Shown piece by piece: positions 59,187 through 64,000 of a stretch of 64,000 nucleotides of DNA; the stretch's first letter is position 1, and each line of letters begins with the position of its first letter. Both the position numbers and the translations under genes were made by a program. The stretch lies in contig CAYJMD010000001.1 in assembly GCA_964371585.1 (NCBI GenBank), forward strand, positions 124,001 to 188,000. Direction: 5' to 3'. The stretch comes from RGIG5057 sp964371585 (GTDB taxonomy: Bacteria; Bacillota; Clostridia; TANB77; CAG-465). The notes under the pieces are model-generated. The model saw only the letters and a list, made by a program, of their open reading frames with translations. It did no database searches and was not told where the DNA came from.

Positions 59187-60551
59187 ATGAGTAAAGTAAA
59201 AGCTATAATACTTGCTGGTGGTAAAGGTACAAGAATGAAATCAGAACTTCCTAAAGTATTACACAAAGTATATGATAGACCAATTATAGATTATGTATGT
59301 GATGCATGTAAAAATGCTGATGTTGAAGAAATATATACAATTGTTGGTCATAAAGCTGAATTAGTAGAAGCTAATCTTGCTCCAAGAGAGTATGTTAAAT
59401 GTGTTGTTCAAAAAGAACAACTTGGTACAGGTCATGCGGCTCTTCAAGCTGAAGAGTATATAAATGATGAAGATATGGTAGTTATAGTTAATGGTGATAT
59501 GCCACTTATTTCTTCATATACAATTAAAGCATTTTTATCATTCTTAGAATTAGGTAATTATGATGGTGCACTTGCATCAGCTGTATTTGATAAAACTCCA
59601 GCTTATGGTAGAGTAATTCGTGATGATATGGGTAATTTATCTAAAATAGTAGAACAAAAAGATTGTAATGAAGATGAACTTAAAGTAGAAGAAGTAAACA
59701 TAGGATTATACTGTTTTAAAGGTAAATTCTTAAAAGAAGCATTTTCTAAATTAGATAATAATAATGCGCAACAAGAATATTATATAACAGATATTCCATA
59801 CCATATAATAGCTGGTGGTGGAAGAATAGGTGTATACATGATTCAAGATCCAGATGAAACACAAGGGGTTAACTCAAGAAGTGATTTATCTATTATAACA
59901 AAAACATTATTCAATAATACAAGACATAAACATATGGATGCAGGGGTTACTTTAATAGATCCTTCTAATACATACATAAGTTTAGATGTAGAGATAGGAA
60001 GAGACACTATAATATATCCAGGGACAAATCTTCAAGGTAAAACAGTTATTGGAGAAAATTGTATAATAGGGCCAAATTCTACAATAGTAAATAGTACTAT
60101 TGGTAATAATACTAAAGTAGAAACTAGTAAAATAGAAGAAAGTATTGTAAAAGATAATTCTGTTATAGGTCCATTTGCTAATTTAAGAGTTGGAACTGAA
60201 GTAGGAAATAATGTACGTTTAGGAAGCTTTGTTGAAATTAAAAAATCAGTAATTGGTGACAAAACAAAATTACCTCATCTTGCATATATTGGTGATAGTG
60301 AAATAGGGCAAAATGTAGAACTTGCTTGTGGAGTTATTACTTGTAATATGAATACTAAATATGAAAAAAATAAAACAATAGTTAAAGATAATGCTTTTGT
60401 TGGTGCAAACTCTGTTCTTCTTGCTCCAGTAGTAATAGAAGAAGATGCAGTTGTAGCTGCTAGTACAACAATTGGTGATAAACTTGCTAAAGGTGCACTT
60501 GGAATATCAAGAGCAAAAGTAGAAATTAAAGAAGGATATAATCAAAAATAA
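59187..60551 (+). CDS. glmU: Bifunctional GlcN-1-P acetyltransferase/UDP-GlcNAc pyrophosphorylase
   Basis: Makes UDP-GlcNAc for wall and teichoic acid synthesis. The N-terminal uridyltransferase half has LAGGKGTRMKSELPKVLHK, then QLGTGHAALQA and VNGDMPLI. The C-terminal left-handed beta-helix (from about residue 255) carries hexapeptide repeats, ending with the acetyltransferase residues in GSFVEIKKSVIG, LAYIGDSEIGQ and GVITCNMN. The 454-residue length is usual. AAGGAG precedes the ATG. It stands alone; the common partner prs is not next to it. Confidence 0.97.
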   Translation: MSKVKAIILAGGKGTRMKSELPKVLHKVYDRPIIDYVCDACKNADVEEIYTIVGHKAELVEANLAPREYVKCVVQKEQLGTGHAALQAEEYINDEDMVVIVNGDMPLISSYTIKAFLSFLELGNYDGALASAVFDKTPAYGRVIRDDMGNLSKIVEQKDCNEDELKVEEVNIGLYCFKGKFLKEAFSKLDNNNAQQEYYITDIPYHIIAGGGRIGVYMIQDPDETQGVNSRSDLSIITKTLFNNTRHKHMDAGVTLIDPSNTYISLDVEIGRDTIIYPGTNLQGKTVIGENCIIGPNSTIVNSTIGNNTKVETSKIEESIVKDNSVIGPFANLRVGTEVGNNVRLGSFVEIKKSVIGDKTKLPHLAYIGDSEIGQNVELACGVITCNMNTKYEKNKTIVKDNAFVGANSVLLAPVVIEEDAVVAASTTIGDKLAKGALGISRAKVEIKEGYNQK

Positions 60552-60611
60552 TTAACTAAAAGTTGCATATTAAAAATTATATAAAAATATTAAAAAATAT
60601 TCAAAAAAATG

Positions 60612-60640
60612 TTGACAAACTAAAAATAATATGGTAATAT
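60612..60640 (+). promoter_or_regulatory. tRNA-Leu promoter
   Basis: TTGACA 60612-60617, 17-base spacer, TAATAT 60635-60640, 17 bases before the tRNA. Confidence 0.75.
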
Positions 60641-60656
60641 ATATAACATATGCAAC

Positions 60657-60740
60657 GCGAGTATGGCGGAATTGGCAGACGCGCCGGACTTAGAATCCGG
60701 TATCTATGATGTGAAGGTTCAAGTCCTTTTACTCGCACCA
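60657..60740 (+). tRNA. tRNA-Leu (anticodon UAG)
   Basis: An 84-base class II tRNA with encoded CCA. Acceptor arms GCGAGTA and TACTCGC pair; the anticodon stem-loop CCGGA-CTTAGAA-TCCGG gives UAG, reading CUN leucine codons. A long variable arm typical of tRNA-Leu and a GGTTCAAGTCC T-arm follow. It is a single tRNA with its own promoter and terminator. Confidence 0.97.
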
Positions 60741-60747
60741 TATAATT

Positions 60748-60778
60748 ACACTAAAGTAGAAATACTTTAGTGTTTTTT
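60748..60778 (+). terminator. Intrinsic terminator after tRNA-Leu
   Basis: ACACTAAAGTA-GAAA-TACTTTAGTGT with TTTTTT. Confidence 0.9.
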
Positions 60779-60796
60779 ATTTGTATAATACTAAAG

Positions 60797-60825
60797 TTGA
60801 AGTTTACATAAATGTATGGTATAAT
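60797..60825 (+). promoter_or_regulatory. Promoter of the 111-aa membrane protein
   Basis: TTGAAG 60797-60802, 17-base spacer ending TGG (extended -10), TATAAT 60820-60825. Confidence 0.6.
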
Positions 60826-60903
60826 TAATAGTGAACAAATTTTTTATAAGAGGCATAATTATGCATAAATGGTTAGTTAAACTAAATTTAGGAGGACTTA
60901 AAA

Positions 60904-61239
60904 ATGAAAAAATACGAGTTTATTCATTTACTTGCTTTTACACCTATAGCTGCTATAGTCATGGCTATTACAAAAAGAAATTATCATGATATGTTATGGC
61001 TTTTGGTATTAATGGGTGTTCTTATAACATTACTTCAGATATTTGTAAGGAGTCATGGGAAAGATAAACATAGGGAACATGTTAAAACTAGTATTATTGG
61101 AAAAGTATTATTTATATCACCAATAGTTATATACTACATACTCCTTATTGTTGCTTTTTGTTTGCCAAGAAAAATTATTTTTTTAGAAGCAAAAGAGTTA
61201 CATAAATTAAGTACTGTTATTATTGATTATATTATTTAG
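60904..61239 (+). CDS. Small membrane protein (111 aa), unknown
   Basis: Not recognised. Three hydrophobic segments (about 8-22, 29-48 and 67-88) with a basic, His-containing loop between the last two (RSHGKDKHREHVKTS). No cysteine motif or signal cleavage site. TTAGGAGG lies 6 bases before the ATG. It is a single gene between its own promoter and a terminator and lies just ahead of the sporulation genes yabP-yabQ; whether it is connected with them cannot be told. Confidence 0.77.
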   Translation: MKKYEFIHLLAFTPIAAIVMAITKRNYHDMLWLLVLMGVLITLLQIFVRSHGKDKHREHVKTSIIGKVLFISPIVIYYILLIVAFCLPRKIIFLEAKELHKLSTVIIDYII

Positions 61240-61245
61240 TCTTAT

Positions 61246-61290
61246 AAATCTAAATCTTAGGTATTAACCTATTATTTAGATTTATTTTTA
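61246..61290 (+). terminator. Intrinsic terminator before yabP
   Basis: AAATCTAAAT pairs with ATTTAGATTT, with an inner AGGT/ACCT stem, followed by TATTTTT. Confidence 0.8.
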
Positions 61291-61353
61291 TTTATATATC
61301 ATAATAGAAGATTTTAATACATATATACTAATAAGAGATTTTTGGAGGGATAT

Positions 61354-61647
61354 ATGGAAGATAAAAAAATTGGTAATAAACTTACAACAAATCAAAATAT
61401 AATTATGGAGAACAGAGAAAAAGTATGTGTAACAGGTGTTATTGATATACATAGTTTTGATGATGAACTGGTTTTAGCTCAAACGGAGCTAGGGATTTTA
61501 ACAATTAAAGGTGATGATTTAAAAATGAGTAAACTTTCTCTTGATAATAATGAATTAATAGTAGAAGGAAAAATTGTAGCTGTTGCATATAGTGATATAA
61601 ATAATACGTCAAAACCTAAAGGTATTATGAATAAGTTATTTAAATAA
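61354..61647 (+). CDS. yabP: Sporulation protein YabP
   Basis: A 97-residue YabP/YqfC-type protein: MENREKVCVTGVIDIHSFDD, VLAQTELGILTIKGDDLKM and the closing ELIVEGKIVAVAYSD are typical. In Bacillus it is made in the mother cell under sigma-E and lies with yabQ ahead of divIC, the same order as here. The ATG at 61354 follows GGAGGG; the TTG 12 bases earlier lies on that site. It is firm evidence for an endospore former. Confidence 0.94.
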   Translation: MEDKKIGNKLTTNQNIIMENREKVCVTGVIDIHSFDDELVLAQTELGILTIKGDDLKMSKLSLDNNELIVEGKIVAVAYSDINNTSKPKGIMNKLFK

Positions 61648-61665
61648 TATAAAAGGAAGCTAAAA

Positions 61666-62175
61666 ATGGATTTATCGTATCAATTATATGATTTTATTTC
61701 ATATATAATAATAGGTAGTATAATGTGTATACTTCTGGATATATTTAGAGCATATAGGAAGTATAAAAAAGTAGGAAGAAATATAATTATACTTCAAGAT
61801 ATAGTATATTTTATATTACTTATAGTTATAGTTATTTTTGCTAATGTTTTTCTTTTGCATAGCCAAATACGATTTTATCTTGTGATAGGTATATGTATGG
61901 GTATTTTTTGTTATTATGTATTAATTAGTAAATTTATAATCAATATATACATTAATATTTTTAAAATGAATAAAGTTTTAATAAATTTCATTTTTATGCC
62001 TATTACTTTAATTAGACAGGTTATAAGGCAAAATAACAAAATAATAGGTAAAATAACATTTTTCTATTGCAATAAAATAAAAAATGTGATAAATTATATT
62101 ATAATAAGGGTTAAAAGTCTAGAATTTTTTAAAATTTCAAAGAGTAAGAGGGTTGAAAATGAAAAAAACAAATAA
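61666..62175 (+). CDS. yabQ: Spore cortex biosynthesis protein YabQ
   Basis: A 169-residue membrane protein with about four hydrophobic segments in its first 110 residues (YDFISYIIIGSIMCILLDIF, DIVYFILLIVIVIFANVFLL) followed by a basic tail. YabQ sits in the outer forespore membrane and is needed for cortex formation in Bacillus. The RAYRKYKKVGRNIIILQDI block after segment 1 is typical. It follows yabP by 18 bases behind AAAAGGAAG and its end overlaps divIC by 17 bases. Confidence 0.92.
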   Translation: MDLSYQLYDFISYIIIGSIMCILLDIFRAYRKYKKVGRNIIILQDIVYFILLIVIVIFANVFLLHSQIRFYLVIGICMGIFCYYVLISKFIINIYINIFKMNKVLINFIFMPITLIRQVIRQNNKIIGKITFFYCNKIKNVINYIIIRVKSLEFFKISKSKRVENEKNK

Positions 62176-62455
62176 TAATAGAAACAAGAAAAAAATATCT
62201 ATGTTACCTATATTTTTTACAATTTTTTTAGCATATTTTATATATACTGTATACAATCAACAAATTGAGATTAATAGTTATAATGTTCAAATTGAAATGT
62301 ATACAAAAGAAATTGAAGATGGAAAAAAATTAGTAGAGTTATATGAGGCTGATGAACAAAATTTAGAATCTGATGAGTACATTGAATATGTAGCAAGAGA
62401 AACATTAGGATTAGTAAAGCCATATGAAAAAATTTTTATAGATATTAGCAAATAA
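62159..62455 (+). CDS. divIC: Septum formation initiator DivIC/FtsB-like
   Basis: A 98-residue bitopic protein: basic cytoplasmic start, one membrane segment (MLPIFFTIFLAYFIYTVY), a coiled coil (QIEINSYNVQIEMYTKEIED) and the terminal DEYIEYVARETLGLVKPYEK motif of the FtsB/DivIC family. It would partner FtsL and FtsQ from the cluster at 7-16 kb. ATG at 62159 is preferred since GAGGG lies 6 bases before it. Overlap with yabQ ties its expression to sporulation genes, as in Bacillus. Confidence 0.92.
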   Translation: MKKTNNNRNKKKISMLPIFFTIFLAYFIYTVYNQQIEINSYNVQIEMYTKEIEDGKKLVELYEADEQNLESDEYIEYVARETLGLVKPYEKIFIDISK

Positions 62456-62471
62456 CTGTATCAATATTTAG

Positions 62472-62506
62472 TCCATAACTTTAATAGTTATGGATTTATA
62501 TTTTAT
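62472..62506 (+). terminator. Terminator after divIC
   Basis: TCCATAACT-TTAAT-AGTTATGGA followed by TTTATATTTTAT. Confidence 0.72.
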
Positions 62507-62559
62507 ACTATAGTTTAATTAATGTGTATTATTTAAGTATATATTTTGGAGGGACAAGC

Positions 62560-63558
62560 ATGGATATAAAAAAAATTATTAAGGGTAAGCTAAAATTAAT
62601 TGAGACGATTATATATATTCTAGTTATAATTATGACTGTTACACTATATATTTTAGGACCTATATATATTAAATTTATACCACTTTTATTTATTTTAGGT
62701 ATTATTGGAAATATTATATTTAAAAGACCATGGATTACAGCTATATTTACATTTATAGTTAGCTTATTTGTTAATGAAGTGTTTAATGTTACAAGTTTTA
62801 CTAATAATCTTTTAGAGAGTTCATATACTTTTATTTTTGTTATTCTTGGAGAATTTGTAGGTAATTTTGCTAAAATTGCTTATCAAAACAAAAGTAAAAA
62901 AGTGACATCAAAAGATATTAAAAATTATACGTATATTTTAGTTATAACAAGCATTGCACTGCTATTTAGTGGATACATAGATGGTAATCTGTTTAACTAT
63001 TTAAAGTCACATGAAATCTTAACTAGTTATATTACAAATACATATAATATATTACCTGAAAATATTATTATTAAAAATGATAAGTATGTAAATGGTACAA
63101 ATAATTACTATTCCTTTGAAATTGAAAATTTAGATGTTTCAAGTAAAAGTTATACATTTGGTGTTTATTCAGATAAATATCATGTAGTTGATGAATTTAA
63201 ACTAACTAATTTAGAATATAGTGCAAATAAATTAACTCAGGAACTTAAATTTAAAAATATAATCTTACAAGAAGGTTATGATATAAGTTTTACATATGAT
63301 CCTATAACTGAAAATTTACTTTTTGTCATACTTTGTGATTCTACAGTAAATAATAATGATATGAATACATATATTGAAAATTCTGATACAATACTTAAAG
63401 AAGTTTTGAATTATAATGAATTTAAAGATATTGTTAGAGTACAGTTTAAGTATTTAACAGGTGATAATAAATTAATACTTGGAGAAATAACAGATAGTTA
63501 TTTCCACAATATTGAGAAGTATAAAGAGGCGATGAACGTAGAATTTATACAAAATTGA
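62560..63558 (+). CDS. Membrane protein with extracellular domain (332 aa), unknown
   Basis: Not recognised. Four or five hydrophobic segments fill the first 150 residues (TIIYILVIIMTVTLYILGPI, FIPLLFILGIIGNIIF, ITAIFTFIVSLFVNEVF, SYTFIFVILGEFVGNF, ILVITSIALLFSGYI). A soluble, probably outside domain of about 180 residues follows, with YYSFEIENLDVSSKSYTF and beta-strand-like repeats. The ATG at 62560 has GGAGGG 6 bases before; the frame extends back to 62524 without a site. It is followed by a second membrane-anchored gene 24 bases downstream, probably in the same operon. Confidence 0.8.
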   Translation: MDIKKIIKGKLKLIETIIYILVIIMTVTLYILGPIYIKFIPLLFILGIIGNIIFKRPWITAIFTFIVSLFVNEVFNVTSFTNNLLESSYTFIFVILGEFVGNFAKIAYQNKSKKVTSKDIKNYTYILVITSIALLFSGYIDGNLFNYLKSHEILTSYITNTYNILPENIIIKNDKYVNGTNNYYSFEIENLDVSSKSYTFGVYSDKYHVVDEFKLTNLEYSANKLTQELKFKNIILQEGYDISFTYDPITENLLFVILCDSTVNNNDMNTYIENSDTILKEVLNYNEFKDIVRVQFKYLTGDNKLILGEITDSYFHNIEKYKEAMNVEFIQN

Positions 63559-63582
63559 TATATGTAATGTGGAGGGTTGATT

Positions 63583-64000
63583 TTGGAAGAAAAAAATAAA
63601 GGGAGATTATCTATATTTTCGGATTTACTTATGCTTTGCATATGTCTTTTAATTATTATTGGCGTATATAGTGTTGTAAATCTTGATACTAGGGAAGATA
63701 CAACCTTAGCACTTGTAGATGTAGAAGATGATATAAATATAATAATTGATAAGATATATAAAGATTACAATGTTAAAGTGATTTATGGAAACTCAACTAA
63801 AACATATGCACAAAATGTAGATGCTAGTATACAAACTGATGTAGAAGATTTAAGAAATCAACTTGAAATCTTAGAAGATGCTCTTAAAAAGTATCCAATA
63901 GATTTTTTTAAAGAGCAGTCAGTGACAATTATACTTTTAGATAAATTTAGTAATAATAATCTTGCGCTTGCATCAAAAAACAGTTTGAATGAGTATAAAA
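63583..64000 (+). CDS. Membrane-anchored protein, N-terminal part (cut by window end)
   Basis: An open frame from TTG 63583 to the end of the window, with GGAGGG 6 bases before the start. 139 residues are visible: a basic tip, one membrane segment (DLLMLCICLLIIIGVYSVV), then a helical region (VEDLRNQLEILEDALKKYPI) and the start of a strand (VTIILLDKFSNNNLALA). The pattern A-L-K-K-Y-P-x-x-F-F-K-E followed by a hydrophobic strand resembles the opening of the putative zinc metallopeptidases found anchored in the membrane of Firmicutes. The HExxH motif, if any, would lie beyond the window, so this is only a hint. Confidence 0.72.
   Translation, partial: MEEKNKGRLSIFSDLLMLCICLLIIIGVYSVVNLDTREDTTLALVDVEDDINIIIDKIYKDYNVKVIYGNSTKTYAQNVDASIQTDVEDLRNQLEILEDALKKYPIDFFKEQSVTIILLDKFSNNNLALASKNSLNEYK

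Noticed and set aside
1..64000. CRISPR arrays, insertion sequences, prophage or rRNA genes
   Set aside because: Looked for regularly spaced repeats, transposase or integrase motifs and rRNA-like sequence by eye; none seen.

Overview
The window is a strongly A+T-rich stretch of a Gram-positive, endospore-forming Firmicute, most likely an AT-rich member of the Clostridia. The evidence is the sporulation pair yabP-yabQ, a T-box riboswitch in front of an archaeal-type AspRS, zinc-type ribosomal protein L28, RNAP promoters of the TTGACA-N17-TATAAT type, purine-rich ribosome binding sites, AGA as the main arginine codon, and a MurE whose DNPR motif fits a meso-DAP-adding enzyme. A run of exactly 100 N (45780-45879) shows this is a scaffold with an unresolved gap. 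No insertion sequence, prophage, CRISPR array or rRNA gene was seen.

Layout. 1-4.0 kb: 3' end of a RelA/SpoT-type (p)ppGpp enzyme, then thymidine kinase, an MBL-fold hydrolase, uracil-DNA glycosylase and QueA in one tight operon. 4.0-6.0 kb: an unrecognised pair, a 43-residue peptide and a 596-residue Glu-rich coiled-coil protein, with its own promoter and terminator. 6.0-16.5 kb: an abridged division and cell wall cluster, mraZ-rsmH-ftsL-pbp-murE-mraY-ftsW-murG-ftsQ, with three MraZ boxes at exact 10-bp spacing; murF, murD, murC, ftsA and ftsZ are not in it. 16.5-22 kb: pgsA, a small membrane protein, thioredoxin, rpmB and pyk (both reversed), and a T-box-controlled aspS2. 22-28.5 kb: a membrane-anchored propeller-like protein, a diacylglycerol-kinase-like lipid kinase, a VbhA-like antitoxin/Fic pair, a dGTPase-like HD protein and leuS.

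28.5-36.4 kb is the least ordinary part. It holds a 985-residue protein of adhesin-like repeats plus an SdrD-B-like domain, but with no signal peptide or wall anchor. A 111-residue protein on the other strand shares its C-terminal module. Around them lie a coiled-coil protein, two small proteins with hairpin leaders and a B12-binding radical SAM enzyme. Near-identical terminators bound the central part. A sporulation-associated surface layer is my best guess, but this is inference.

36.4-55.6 kb: NfeD/SPFH pair, a NadM-like nucleotidyltransferase with an MFS transporter, topB-mfd, unknown genes around the assembly gap, a membrane thioredoxin/CcdA pair, two GNAT acetyltransferases, a PrsA-like foldase with an rRNA/tRNA methyltransferase, a heterodimeric ABC exporter with one degenerate ATP site, and a stand-alone GT51 glycosyltransferase. 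55.8-64 kb: a large unknown protein, rmuC with a palindrome in its promoter, glmU, tRNA-Leu(UAG), and yabP-yabQ-divIC followed by two membrane proteins, the last cut by the window end.

Taken together this is mostly core chromosome (wall synthesis, division, translation, DNA repair, sporulation) with several small lineage-specific insertions.
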